From the NCBI GenBank assembly GCA_045642485.1, contig JAZUIV010000004.1, forward strand, positions 1-38,632: DNA of 38,632 nucleotides. The letters are read 5' to 3'. The DNA is from Cacconaster sp045642485. Its GTDB lineage: Bacteria > Bacteroidota > Bacteroidia > Bacteroidales > UBA932. Position numbers and translations under genes: made by a program. Positions 18,003 to 26,949 of this stretch are shown piece by piece. The notes beneath the pieces were generated by a model. The model saw nothing but the letters and a program-made list of their open reading frames with translations, had not been told where the DNA came from and searched no databases. The number at the start of each line of letters is the position of its first letter. The first letter of the stretch is position 1.

Positions 18003-19481
18003 ATGTATTCTTTAGGAATTGACGTAGGTTCTTCATCGGTAAAGGTTTCACTTCTTGATATAAATTCCGGCCTCCTGGCGGCATCATCCACCAATCCCTC
18101 CCGGGAGATGCCCATCAGCGCCCCGCAGAAGGGATTTGCGGAACAGGACCCGGAAATGTGGTGGAAATATATATGTGAAGGCATTCGCGACCTTGCCGCA
18201 AAATGCGATCTTGCAAAAGTAAAATCAATAGGTGTCACCTATCAGATGCACGGTCTGGTGGCTGTTGACAAGGATGTAAAGCCTCTGAGGGATGCCATCA
18301 TCTGGTGCGATTCCCGTGCGGTTTCCATCGGAGAACGCGCCTTCAACGGCATCGGTCCGGCCAAATGTCTCGATTGTCTGCTCAACTCTCCGGGCAATTT
18401 CACGGCATCCAAATTGGCTTGGGTAAAGGAAAACGAGCCTGAAGTTTACAGAAAAATCTGGAAGTTCCTCCTTCCCGGTGACTATGTGGTATATAAACTC
18501 ACGGGGGAAGTCTCCACAACCGAAACAGGTCTTTCGGAACAGATTCTCTGGGATTTCAAGAATTCCCGCCGTGCAGATTTTGTCGCGGAGTATTTCGGGA
18601 TTGACACCTCCCTCATCCCCGATATCGCACCGTCAATCGGCATAGCGGCAAGGACCTCTAAAGAAATGGAAGACTTGCTCGGCATTCCAGCCGGCACCCC
18701 GGTCTCCTACAGAGCGGGAGACCAGCCCAACAACGCCTTCTCCCTGAATGTTCTCAATCCGGGGGAAATCGCCGCTACCGGAGGGACAAGCGGTGTGGTC
18801 TATGGTGTGACCGACCTCCCGAAGGCTGACGTGGCGAGCCGCGTCAACACATTCCTGCACGTCAACAACACGGCTGGCAATCCCCGTCTGGGAGTGCTCC
18901 TCTGTATCAACGGCACAGGCATAATGAATTCCTGGGTCCGTCACAACGTCTCTCACGATATGGATTATGCCGAAATGAACGCACTTGCGGCCACCGCTCC
19001 GGTCGGATGCGACGGACTGACTATAATTCCATTTGGCAATGGCGCCGAACGTGTCCTTGGCAACGAAACTGCCGGAGCATCGTTCAACGGCCTGGATCTG
19101 GTGCGTCACACCCACGCGCATATTTTCCGCGCAGTGCAGGAGGGCATAGCATTTGCATTCCGCTACGGCATTGACATAATGAAAAACCTCGGCCTCGACC
19201 CGTCTGTAATACGCGCGGGGAAGGCCAATCTGTTCCTCAGCCCCTTGTTCCGGAGCACTCTGGCAACACTGACGGATGCAAGAATCGAATTGTTCGACAC
19301 TGACGGATCTCTCGGAGCAGCCCGCGGAGCCGCTTTGGGAGCAGGCATCTACAAATCGGAGCAGGAAGCATTCTCGACCCTGACAAAAGTCGGCGAGGTT
19401 GAACCCGAACCTTCCTGGAAACAGCCTCTTGAAGAGACATACTCCAACTGGAAAAGAATACTTGACAAATCACTAAACTAA
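18003..19481 (+). CDS. xylB: Xylulokinase
   Basis: 492-residue FGGY-family kinase that phosphorylates D-xylulose to xylulose 5-phosphate. The N-terminal ATPase-fold motif GIDVGSSSVKVSLLD, the substrate-binding YQMHGLVAVD and the catalytic Asp region YRAGDQPNNAFSLN are present, followed by TGGTSGVVYG. Length is normal. The adjacent xylose isomerase makes xylulokinase the best choice among FGGY kinases. Transcribed first from the promoter at 17949; xylA follows after 8 bases, so the order is kinase before isomerase. Confidence 0.94.
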   Translation: MYSLGIDVGSSSVKVSLLDINSGLLAASSTNPSREMPISAPQKGFAEQDPEMWWKYICEGIRDLAAKCDLAKVKSIGVTYQMHGLVAVDKDVKPLRDAIIWCDSRAVSIGERAFNGIGPAKCLDCLLNSPGNFTASKLAWVKENEPEVYRKIWKFLLPGDYVVYKLTGEVSTTETGLSEQILWDFKNSRRADFVAEYFGIDTSLIPDIAPSIGIAARTSKEMEDLLGIPAGTPVSYRAGDQPNNAFSLNVLNPGEIAATGGTSGVVYGVTDLPKADVASRVNTFLHVNNTAGNPRLGVLLCINGTGIMNSWVRHNVSHDMDYAEMNALAATAPVGCDGLTIIPFGNGAERVLGNETAGASFNGLDLVRHTHAHIFRAVQEGIAFAFRYGIDIMKNLGLDPSVIRAGKANLFLSPLFRSTLATLTDARIELFDTDGSLGAARGAALGAGIYKSEQEAFSTLTKVGEVEPEPSWKQPLEETYSNWKRILDKSLN

Positions 19482-19489
19482 CATAAATT

Positions 19490-20803
19490 ATGGCAACAAA
19501 AGAATACTTTCCTGAAATAGGGAAAATCAAATTCGAAGGCAAAGAATCAAAGAACCCCCTTGCTTTCCACTATTATGACCCTGAAAAAGTTGTGGCCGGC
19601 AAAAAGATGAAGGACTGGCTCAAGTTTGCGATGGCCTGGTGGCACACCCTCTGCGCGGAAGGTGCCGATCAGTTCGGAGGCGGTACGAAGACTTTCCCGT
19701 GGAATGACAGCGACAATCCTGTCGAACGTGCCAAGCACAAAGTGGATGCCGGCTTTGAGATTATGTCCAAACTCGGCATCGAATATTTCTGCTTCCACGA
19801 CGTGGATCTCGTTGACGAAGCTTCTACCATCGAAGGATACGAAGCCAATCTGAAGGAGGTCGTGGCTTACGTGAAGTCAAAGATGGCCGGCACTGGCATC
19901 AAGAACCTCTGGGGCACAGCCAATGTATTCGGTCACAAGAGATATATGAACGGCGCCGCCACCAACCCTGATTTCGACACCGCGGCACGCGCTATGGTCC
20001 AGATAAAGAATGCAATTGACGCCACTATCGAACTGGGCGGAGAATGCTATGTGTTCTGGGGTGGCCGCGAAGGCTACTGCACCCTTCTCAACACAGATAT
20101 GAAACGCGAGAAGGAGCACCTTGCAACAATGCTCACAATGGCCCGCGACTATGCCCGCAAGAAAGGTTTCAAGGGCACCTTCCTGATTGAGCCAAAACCG
20201 ATGGAGCCCACCAAGCATCAGTATGACGTCGATACGGAGACCGTTATCGGCTTCCTGAAGGCTCACGGTCTTGACAAGGACTTCAAGGTCAACATCGAAG
20301 TGAACCACGCCACCCTCGCCGGACACACCTTCGAGCACGAACTGCAATGTGCCGCCGATGCCGGGCTTCTCGGCTCAATCGACGCCAACAGGGGTGACTA
20401 CCAGAACGGCTGGGATACAGACCAGTTCCCCATCGATATTTTCGAACTCGTACAGGCTATGATGGTTGTAATCCGTAACGGAGGCCTCGTAGGAGGAAGC
20501 AACTTCGATGCAAAACTGCGACGCAACTCAACCGACCCCGAGGATATCTTCATCGCCCACATTTCCGGAATGGATGCAATGGCCCGCGCTCTTGAAGTTG
20601 CAGCCGAAATATTGGAAAAATCTCCCGTGGAGAAGATGCGCGCCGAGCGTTATGCATCATTTGACAGCGGAGAAGGCAAACGTTTCGAAGAGGGTCAGCT
20701 CACTCTCGAGGAAGTTGTCGAGTACGCCAAAACCAAGGGCGAACCCAAAGCCATCAGCGGCAAGCAGGAACTCTACGAGACAATAATCAATATGTATATC
20801 TAA
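19490..20803 (+). CDS. xylA: Xylose isomerase
   Basis: 437-residue class II xylose isomerase, a divalent-metal TIM barrel converting D-xylose to D-xylulose. Key segments are FCFHDVDLVDEA with the catalytic His-Asp pair, the metal-ligand region FLIEPKPMEPTKHQYDVD, the NIEVNHATLAGHTFEHEL segment and SIDANRGDYQNGWDTDQFP. The usual FHDRD sequence reads FHDVD here. Second gene of the xylose operon. With XylB it feeds xylose into the pentose phosphate pathway; no xylose transporter is encoded in the window. Confidence 0.96.
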   Translation: MATKEYFPEIGKIKFEGKESKNPLAFHYYDPEKVVAGKKMKDWLKFAMAWWHTLCAEGADQFGGGTKTFPWNDSDNPVERAKHKVDAGFEIMSKLGIEYFCFHDVDLVDEASTIEGYEANLKEVVAYVKSKMAGTGIKNLWGTANVFGHKRYMNGAATNPDFDTAARAMVQIKNAIDATIELGGECYVFWGGREGYCTLLNTDMKREKEHLATMLTMARDYARKKGFKGTFLIEPKPMEPTKHQYDVDTETVIGFLKAHGLDKDFKVNIEVNHATLAGHTFEHELQCAADAGLLGSIDANRGDYQNGWDTDQFPIDIFELVQAMMVVIRNGGLVGGSNFDAKLRRNSTDPEDIFIAHISGMDAMARALEVAAEILEKSPVEKMRAERYASFDSGEGKRFEEGQLTLEEVVEYAKTKGEPKAISGKQELYETIINMYI

Positions 20804-20814
20804 GAATCCGACCT

Positions 20815-21291
20815 ATGCGTACGGCAGTATTTCCCGGCTCTTTTGACCCGTTCACTCTCGGTCATCTGGACGTACTCCATTCAGCCCTGAGACTCTTCGA
20901 CAAGGTAATCGTGGCTGTCGGATACAACAGCAGCAAGAAGGGGTTCTTTTCTCCTGACATCAGAGTTGATATTATCCGTCAGGCCATCGGGCAGGACCCG
21001 AGAGTTGAAATCTGCTCCTACACCGGTCTGACTGTTGACCTGTGCAAAGAGAAGAAGGCCGACTTTATCATCAGAGGCCTGAGGACGACCACCGATTTCG
21101 ATTTGGAAAGCGTCATATCGCAGGCAAACAGGACAATGGAGCCGGAACTGCTGACCGTATTCATCCCCGCAGGGCACGAATTCTCCTTCATATCATCCAC
21201 AGTCGTACGGGATGTCATTGTCAACGGAGGCGATGCCTCCGCCTTTCTGCCGAAAGGGGTTGACATAGGCAAATACCTGGGTCGTCAATAG
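20815..21291 (+). CDS. coaD: Phosphopantetheine adenylyltransferase
   Basis: 158-residue nucleotidyltransferase that adenylates 4'-phosphopantetheine to dephospho-CoA, the penultimate step of CoA synthesis. The N-terminal AVFPGSFDPFTLGHLDVL contains the TxGH ATP site, and the C-terminal ISSTVVRD motif matches the family. Usual length. It starts 11 bases after xylA, so it is likely read from the xylose promoter unless an internal promoter exists, which would be an unusual link for an essential gene. Confidence 0.95.
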   Translation: MRTAVFPGSFDPFTLGHLDVLHSALRLFDKVIVAVGYNSSKKGFFSPDIRVDIIRQAIGQDPRVEICSYTGLTVDLCKEKKADFIIRGLRTTTDFDLESVISQANRTMEPELLTVFIPAGHEFSFISSTVVRDVIVNGGDASAFLPKGVDIGKYLGRQ

Positions 21292-21299
21292 TCCTATAT

Positions 21300-22808
21300 A
21301 TGCGCAAGTTTCTGCTCATATCCGTTTTTTGGGCCGTTTCCGGCATCTGCGCCACGGCACAGGATACTACTTCCATTCACAATTCGGTCAGGGAGTACTA
21401 TGCGTCGATTGCAAAGCTGCCAGCGGATACCATCTGCGTCAGGGTTGACAGCCTTATCGCACAGATTGATTCGGTCAATATGAAGGCTGCCGCCGCCGGC
21501 CTGGCCTACGACTATTTCAACGGCTCCCCTATTATGGGAACGGAAGCGGTGTCAGTATATGTCGCTGAAAACTATTTCCTTAACGGCAGACTGAAATGGC
21601 CGGACGAAGCCACCTTCCCCTGGCTCACCACATTCGTGGAGTTCAATAAAAGTTCCCTCCTGGGGTGTCCCGCCCCCGACCTCGCACTCCCAGACATTCA
21701 GGACAACGCAGTGAGTCTGCGGAAAATTGACGCCCCGTTCAAAGCATTGTATTTCTATGAGCCGGGATGTTCGACCTGCGCCAGGCACACGGACGCCCTT
21801 GTCTCGGTCCTGAAAATATACGACGGAGAGCCCATCTGCCTTGTAACCGTGAACACGGCAACAGACAGGGGTTCGTGGGAACAATATGTCGGAGCGAATT
21901 TCGACAGCATATCCAATCCAAAAGTGAGAGTGGTGAATCTGTGGGACCCTGAGGCCGAGAGTCTGATGCACAAGAAATACGGCATCTTCACCACTCCTAT
22001 GATGTATCTTCTGGATAACCAGAACGTGATAATCGGGAGGAAAATCAATGCCCGTACTCTCACCCAGCTGCTCGGTATGAAGAACAGGGACATCACCGAC
22101 TATACTGAATTGTATGATAACATTTTCAGCAGTCTTGACCCGGTCCTGCCCGAAGATGTGGACAATGTGGCGGAGAACCTCTACAGAAAAGTTGACGGAG
22201 ATACAACCTTGTTCCGGGATGTCTTCTACAATCTTTTCAATTATCTCCGCTCAAGCGGAAAGCCGGCTCTCCAACAGGGAGCCCTGAACGTCGCCAAAAA
22301 CTATATAATAGGTGAACCCTGGTACTGGTCAGAAGAGTATATGGACCGGATTTCCACCAGCCTTGAGAAAGAAAAACTCAATCCCGTCGGTTTCCCGGCG
22401 AAAAATCTGCTCCTGCACAACTCCAAGGGAAAACTGTCAACCTTGTACGATGAATGCGGCGGCGAAATGACTCTGGTCTTCTTCCATCTTGTCTCCTGCG
22501 AGGAGTGCGAAGCAATGACCAGGGAATTGATAAAGATCAAATCCCTTCTGAACTCCTACAGCATCAGGGTGGTGGCCGTCTATACCGGCAAAGATGAAAA
22601 GTTGTGGAAAGGGTTTGCGAAGAAAGGGCCTAAGAACTGGCGCTACCTTTGGGACAAGAACGGGGAGAGCGAGATGCACCGCCTCTATGACCTGGAGTAT
22701 GTCCCCCACCTCTATCTTCTTGACTGCAACAAGTCCATCATCGCCAAGGACATCGATGTCCAGACCCTTAAAGACCTGCTCAACAGTCCTCTCTTTCCTC
22801 TTCGGTAA
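21300..22808 (+). CDS. Exported protein with two thioredoxin-like domains (DUF5106-like)
   Basis: 502 residues with a Sec signal peptide (about 1-20, ending in ICATAQ). An N-terminal helical stretch resembles DUF5106 of Bacteroidales. The first thioredoxin-like domain has a redox motif CSTC at 157-160 and a cis-proline loop IFTTPMMYLLD; a second domain has CEEC at 400-403 and a matching loop YVPHLYLLD near residue 478. The protein should therefore act as a periplasmic thiol-disulfide oxidoreductase with two active sites, perhaps in stress defence or cytochrome maturation. Substrate unknown. Starts 8 bases after coaD; its last 29 bases overlap the convergent sirtuin gene. Confidence 0.75.
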   Translation: MRKFLLISVFWAVSGICATAQDTTSIHNSVREYYASIAKLPADTICVRVDSLIAQIDSVNMKAAAAGLAYDYFNGSPIMGTEAVSVYVAENYFLNGRLKWPDEATFPWLTTFVEFNKSSLLGCPAPDLALPDIQDNAVSLRKIDAPFKALYFYEPGCSTCARHTDALVSVLKIYDGEPICLVTVNTATDRGSWEQYVGANFDSISNPKVRVVNLWDPEAESLMHKKYGIFTTPMMYLLDNQNVIIGRKINARTLTQLLGMKNRDITDYTELYDNIFSSLDPVLPEDVDNVAENLYRKVDGDTTLFRDVFYNLFNYLRSSGKPALQQGALNVAKNYIIGEPWYWSEEYMDRISTSLEKEKLNPVGFPAKNLLLHNSKGKLSTLYDECGGEMTLVFFHLVSCEECEAMTRELIKIKSLLNSYSIRVVAVYTGKDEKLWKGFAKKGPKNWRYLWDKNGESEMHRLYDLEYVPHLYLLDCNKSIIAKDIDVQTLKDLLNSPLFPLR

Positions 22809-23517
22809 TCATCCTTCGGAACTTGCGCATCCCTGAAGTGGCCACGTCCTTGATGTGGGTGACGCCCCGTATGGCTCCCGCAGGAGCGTCCTCCGGATCC
22901 ACCATATAGATTCGGCATCCGTACGGAGCATATCTGTGGAGCATCGCCGCAGGATAGACCTGCATCGAAGTTCCTATCACAAGAAGAATATCCGCCTGCC
23001 GGACGATTGCGGCCGCCTGCTCAAGATTGGGCACGGCCTCCCCGAACCAGACAATATGGGGGCGGAGCTGCCTGTTACGGGGTCCTCCGGTCTGGCCCAT
23101 ATTCACCGGCTGATAACCGATATCGGACACGTATTTCATCGAATAGCCGTCCCTGTCCGTGTAGCAGTCCTCCGGTCGAACTTTTGTCAATTCCCCGTGA
23201 AGGTGCAGAACCTTGCCGCTACCGGCCCTCTCGTGAAGATTGTCCACGTTCTGGGTTATCACATCGACGTCAAAGAGAGATTCAAGTTCCACTATTATCC
23301 TGTGTGCCTCGTTGGGTTCAACCTCATCGAGTTGCGCTCTGCGCCTATTGTAGAAGTCAAGCACCTTTGCGGGATTGCGCTGCCAACCCTCGGGAGTGCA
23401 TATCTCCTCCACGGGCACGTTATCCCACAGGCCGTTTCCACCGCGGAAAGTGGCTATTCCCGACTCGGCGCTGATGCCGGAGCCGGAAAGCACGACAAGT
23501 TTCTTTTTTCCGTTCAT
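22780..23517 (-). CDS. cobB: Sirtuin, NAD-dependent protein deacylase
   Basis: 245-residue SIR2-family protein that removes lysine acyl groups using NAD. NAD-binding motifs LSGSGISAESGIATFRG, VITQNVDNLHERAG with the catalytic His in HLHGEL, and GTSMQVYPA are intact. A Tyr and Arg in the FYNRRR segment sit where SIRT5-like enzymes bind negatively charged acyl groups, so desuccinylase or demalonylase activity is plausible. The four cysteines that normally hold the structural zinc are missing; only one Cys lies in that region. Downstream of gapA but separated by a terminator. Confidence 0.9.
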   Translation of the reverse strand: MNGKKKLVVLSGSGISAESGIATFRGGNGLWDNVPVEEICTPEGWQRNPAKVLDFYNRRRAQLDEVEPNEAHRIIVELESLFDVDVITQNVDNLHERAGSGKVLHLHGELTKVRPEDCYTDRDGYSMKYVSDIGYQPVNMGQTGGPRNRQLRPHIVWFGEAVPNLEQAAAIVRQADILLVIGTSMQVYPAAMLHRYAPYGCRIYMVDPEDAPAGAIRGVTHIKDVATSGMRKFRRMITEEEREDC

Positions 23518-23528
23518 ATATGAAAGAT

Positions 23529-23564
23529 AAAAATCAGCCAGTCAGATGGACTCTGGCTGGCTGA
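23529..23564 (-). terminator. Rho-independent terminator after gapA
   Basis: On the minus strand TCAGCCAG (23564-23557) pairs with CTGGCTGA (23541-23534) and is followed by a run of five T. It lies 20 bases past the gapA stop, between gapA and the sirtuin gene, and would shield the sirtuin from strong gapA transcription. Confidence 0.7.
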
Positions 23565-23583
23565 GAATTATGTGTTTTACAAA

Positions 23584-24588
23584 TTATTTGCTGATAACCT
23601 TTGCCATTTCGCAAACTTTGTTTGAATAACCCCACTCGTTGTCATACCAGGCGCAAACCTTTACGAAAGTAGGATCGAGCTGGATACCGGCCTTCACGTC
23701 GAAGATTGAAGTGCGGGCATCGTTGCGGAAGTCAGTTGAAACGACTGCATCTTCAGTGTAACCGAGGATTCCCTTGAGTTCGCCTTCTGAAGCCTCTTTC
23801 ATTGCAGCGCAGATTTCTTCATATGTGCAAGGTGTTGCAAGTTCTGCAGTGAGGTCAACGAATGAAACGTCAGAAGTGGGAACGCGGAGGCTCATACCGG
23901 TAAGTTTGCCGTTGAGAACGGGAAGAACTTTACCTACAGCCTTGGCGGCACCTGTTGATGAAGGGATGATGTTCTCGAGGATACCACGTCCACCTCTCCA
24001 GTCTTTCTTTGAAGGACCGTCAACGGTCTTCTGAGTAGCTGTAGCAGCGTGAACTGTAGTCATCAGACCACGTACGATACCGAACTTGTCGTTGAGAACC
24101 TTTGATATGGGAGCAAGACAGTTGGTTGTGCAGGATGCGTTGGAGATGATCTTCTGGCCTGCGTAAGTTTCGTGGTTTACACCATAGACGAACATAGGGG
24201 TTGCGTCTTTTGAAGGAGCAGACATAATGACCTTCTTGGCACCGGCTGCGAGGTGTGCGGAAGCGAGTTCCTCAGTGAGGAAGAAACCTGTTGATTCAAC
24301 AACTACATCTACACCGAGAGCGCCCCAGGTAATGTTTGCGGGATCCTTTTCAGCGAAAACCTGAATCTTGTTGCCGTCAACGATCATGAAGTTGCCTTCA
24401 ACTTTGATGTCGTGGTTGAACTGGCCGTGAACTGAATCATACTTCAGCATATAGGCAAGATAATCAGGATCGAGGAGGTCATTGATACCTACTACTACGA
24501 TGTCCTCGTTGAAATTCTCGACTGCTGCACGGAATACCATACGGCCGATACGACCGAATCCGTTAATACCAACTTTAATTTTAGCCAT
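23584..24588 (-). CDS. gapA: Glyceraldehyde-3-phosphate dehydrogenase, type I
   Basis: 334-residue glycolytic enzyme that oxidises and phosphorylates glyceraldehyde 3-phosphate with NAD. The NAD-binding start KVGINGFGRIGRMVFRA, the catalytic cysteine motif SNASCTTNCLAP, the HAATATQKTVDGPS segment and the C-terminal WYDNEWGYSNKVCEM are all typical. Full length. A likely monocistronic unit bounded by its own -7 box and the terminator above. Confidence 0.97.
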   Translation of the reverse strand: MAKIKVGINGFGRIGRMVFRAAVENFNEDIVVVGINDLLDPDYLAYMLKYDSVHGQFNHDIKVEGNFMIVDGNKIQVFAEKDPANITWGALGVDVVVESTGFFLTEELASAHLAAGAKKVIMSAPSKDATPMFVYGVNHETYAGQKIISNASCTTNCLAPISKVLNDKFGIVRGLMTTVHAATATQKTVDGPSKKDWRGGRGILENIIPSSTGAAKAVGKVLPVLNGKLTGMSLRVPTSDVSFVDLTAELATPCTYEEICAAMKEASEGELKGILGYTEDAVVSTDFRNDARTSIFDVKAGIQLDPTFVKVCAWYDNEWGYSNKVCEMAKVISK

Positions 24589-24637
24589 TTTTTTTGTTTT
24601 TAAATATTTGAGTTTATGAATCTTCTTAAAAGCGCGG

Positions 24638-24645
24638 CAAATTTA
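24638..24645 (-). promoter_or_regulatory. -7 box of the gapA promoter
   Basis: Reads TAAATTTG on the minus strand, an exact match to TAnnTTTG. It sits 49 bases upstream of the gapA ATG, in the short gap behind the isomerase-like gene. The -33 region is only T/C-rich, without a true TTTG. Confidence 0.5.
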
Positions 24646-24675
24646 CAAAAATTATCCGAAAAGCGGAAAAATAAT

Positions 24676-25590
24676 CTACGCCTGCTCCCATTGTGAACGG
24701 ATAAGTTCCACTGCTGCAGGTACGCAGACAGCGCGGTCTCCGTGGCATCCGCACTCGAAGCTGACAAACTTGTCGTAGCCAATCTCCTTGAGGGCGCGGA
24801 ATCCGTCAACGTAGCAGTCCTTTTCACCGTCCTCTCCGGGCATGCAGCGAGTCCCGCGGCTCGCCATATGGACGTGCTGCAGATACTTCGAACCGGCGGA
24901 GATGAATGCGGCATAATCGGAAGTCTCCTCCTTCATATGCCAGAAATCACCCATACATTTCACTCCTTCGCAATTGGCGTCACGGCAGATTGCGGCGGCA
25001 TCGGAGACCAGACGCAGATAGTGGCACTCTTCGCGGTTGAGAGGCTCCAGAATCACTGTAGTCCCGCATTTGAGAGCATATTCACCCAATTTTGCAAGTT
25101 CCTCCACTAGGAACTCGCGGGTCTCGCGGGTATGGGGCTTGCAGGGAAGCTGACCATTGAATGCAGGGACCATTATGACACCGGTGGAACCGAGTTGACC
25201 GGCCGCCGCGATTATCTCACGCATCGTGGTGTCGAACGCCGTCTTCTCAGCAGGGTCCTCCGCAAGGATGAACCCGTCAAAACCGGCACAGATAGCGGAA
25301 ACTTTGATATTACGTCCCTTGAGGGCATTCTCTATTTCAGGAACTCGTTTTGCAAGGTCCCCTCCACCCGGCTCGAAACCTACGACACCCAGTTCTTCCA
25401 TAAAATCGAACTTCTCATTGAGGCTCTCACCCGGAGCAATTCCTTCCTGGAATGATATGTTGAGTGCAACATCTTTCTTTGCAGGAGCGCTATTGCCGCA
25501 GCAAGACGAAAGAGAAGCCACACCACTGCCGGCAACCGCCGCGGCGGTCAGTCCGAAAGAAGATGTCTTTAGAAAATTTCTTCTGTCCAT
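24676..25590 (-). CDS. Tat-exported sugar phosphate isomerase/epimerase-like TIM barrel protein
   Basis: 304 residues. The N-terminus MDRRNFLKTSSFG is a twin-arginine signal, followed by a hydrophobic segment and LSSCCG, which looks like a lipobox, so it is probably a Tat-exported lipoprotein. The rest is a xylose isomerase-like (AP endonuclease 2 family) TIM barrel: FMEELGVVGFEPGGGDL, the metal-ligand region VILEPLNREECHYL, VKCMGDFWHMKEE, HVHMASRG and KFVSFECG. Members isomerise, epimerise or cleave keto-sugars and inositols. Directly downstream (12 bases) of a Tat-exported Gfo/Idh/MocA oxidoreductase, suggesting successive steps on a sugar outside the cytoplasm. Substrate unknown. Confidence 0.85.
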   Translation of the reverse strand: MDRRNFLKTSSFGLTAAAVAGSGVASLSSCCGNSAPAKKDVALNISFQEGIAPGESLNEKFDFMEELGVVGFEPGGGDLAKRVPEIENALKGRNIKVSAICAGFDGFILAEDPAEKTAFDTTMREIIAAAGQLGSTGVIMVPAFNGQLPCKPHTRETREFLVEELAKLGEYALKCGTTVILEPLNREECHYLRLVSDAAAICRDANCEGVKCMGDFWHMKEETSDYAAFISAGSKYLQHVHMASRGTRCMPGEDGEKDCYVDGFRALKEIGYDKFVSFECGCHGDRAVCVPAAVELIRSQWEQA

Positions 25591-25602
25591 AACGAATCGT
25601 TT

Positions 25603-26940
25603 TTATTCTTCAGCTGAACCGGGAACTGCAACTTTGTACTCAGACATAGGCATAGCGCCCAATTCCAGTTTGGCGGGCATATAGTCGAGTTCGGAATTGC
25701 TGATGGTATCCCATTCGACGGTCTGTCCGGTATATGCGGCTTCACGGCCCATCACGCCTGCAAGGCTTGAGATTCCGGTATCACCGGCCTCAACGTGAGC
25801 TTCACCTCTTCTGATATGGTTGACCCAGTCGACGTGCTCAAGAACATAAGGGTCGAACTGTGAGAACTTGGGATCATCCTCATACTTCCAGATGACGTTG
25901 CCCTTGAGGTCCTTGATGACGTGCTCGTCGCTGTTCCAGCTTCCCTTCGTACCTTGAATGAACTCTGAAACGTTGGTGCTTGTTCCGTCTATCTGGCGGC
26001 ACATGCTGTGAAGATGAATGCCGTTCTCGAATTCGAAATCGACGCTGAACTGGTCATACTGGTCACCTGTCTTGCGACGGTGTCTTGCACCGAACGCCGT
26101 AGCCTTCACGGGGTGCATTCCAGCCATCCAGAGGAACACGTCGATATTGTGGACGTGCTGCTCGACGATATGGTCTCCGGAGAGCCATTTCCAGTTGACC
26201 CAGTCACGGATCATCCATTCCATATCGCTCCAGCCCTTTTCGCGTTCGCGATACCAGAGCATACCCTGATTCCAATATACGTTACCGCCGGTAATCTCAC
26301 CGATGGCACCTTCCTGAATGAGCTTGAAAGCTTCTACGTAAGGACGCTGGTGATGACGCTGAGTTCCGGTAACGACGCTGAGCCCCTTGGCTTCAGCCTG
26401 CTTTGCGGCGGCCATAATGGTGCGGTAGCCCTTTGCATCGACTGCGATAGGTTTCTCAAGGAATGAGTGAACGCCCTTTTCAGTCGCATATTTGAAGTGC
26501 TCGGGGCGGAATACGGGAGGAGTTGCGATGATGACCATATCGACTCCACTGTCGATGACTTTCTTGTAAGCATCGAAGCCAACGAACACGCGCTCGGGAT
26601 CGACGTGCTGTCCCCTTTCACCGATAGTTTCCTGGAAACTGGCGATTCTGTCTGCGAAAACATCACCTGCAGCATAAACCGTTATGCCGTCAGCCGCATC
26701 CAGAAGGTTGATTGTTGCACCTGTGGCACGTCCACCGCATCCGATGACGCCCACTTTGAGTTCACGACCCGCATCAGCCTTGTCAGGAAGTTCGGGTACA
26801 TAATAGGTACCTGCAGCGCGAAGAGGGGTATTGCCGCCCTTTGCGCAGGATGAGAGGATTGAAGGAGCCACAATTGCGCCGGCTCCGATGGCTGCTGACA
26901 TTGAGAGAAACTCTCTGCGGTTCAAATTTTTGCTGCTCAT
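25603..26940 (-). CDS. Tat-exported Gfo/Idh/MocA family oxidoreductase
   Basis: 445 residues. The N-terminus NLNRREFLSMSAAIGAGAI is a twin-arginine signal ending in a lipobox-like ILSSCAKG. The NAD(P)-binding Rossmann fold begins KVGVIGCGGRATGATINLL, followed by the family motif FLEKPIAVD with the catalytic-region Lys and the C-terminal substrate-binding half. Family members oxidise or reduce sugars, sugar alcohols and glycosides, and exported members hold their nicotinamide cofactor tightly. Lies 9 bases after the cytochrome-SUMF1 gene and 12 before the isomerase-like gene. Role in oxidising a sugar or glycoside in the periplasm is an inference. Confidence 0.88.
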   Translation of the reverse strand: MSSKNLNRREFLSMSAAIGAGAIVAPSILSSCAKGGNTPLRAAGTYYVPELPDKADAGRELKVGVIGCGGRATGATINLLDAADGITVYAAGDVFADRIASFQETIGERGQHVDPERVFVGFDAYKKVIDSGVDMVIIATPPVFRPEHFKYATEKGVHSFLEKPIAVDAKGYRTIMAAAKQAEAKGLSVVTGTQRHHQRPYVEAFKLIQEGAIGEITGGNVYWNQGMLWYREREKGWSDMEWMIRDWVNWKWLSGDHIVEQHVHNIDVFLWMAGMHPVKATAFGARHRRKTGDQYDQFSVDFEFENGIHLHSMCRQIDGTSTNVSEFIQGTKGSWNSDEHVIKDLKGNVIWKYEDDPKFSQFDPYVLEHVDWVNHIRRGEAHVEAGDTGISSLAGVMGREAAYTGQTVEWDTISNSELDYMPAKLELGAMPMSEYKVAVPGSAEE

Positions 26941-26949
26941 AATATATGG

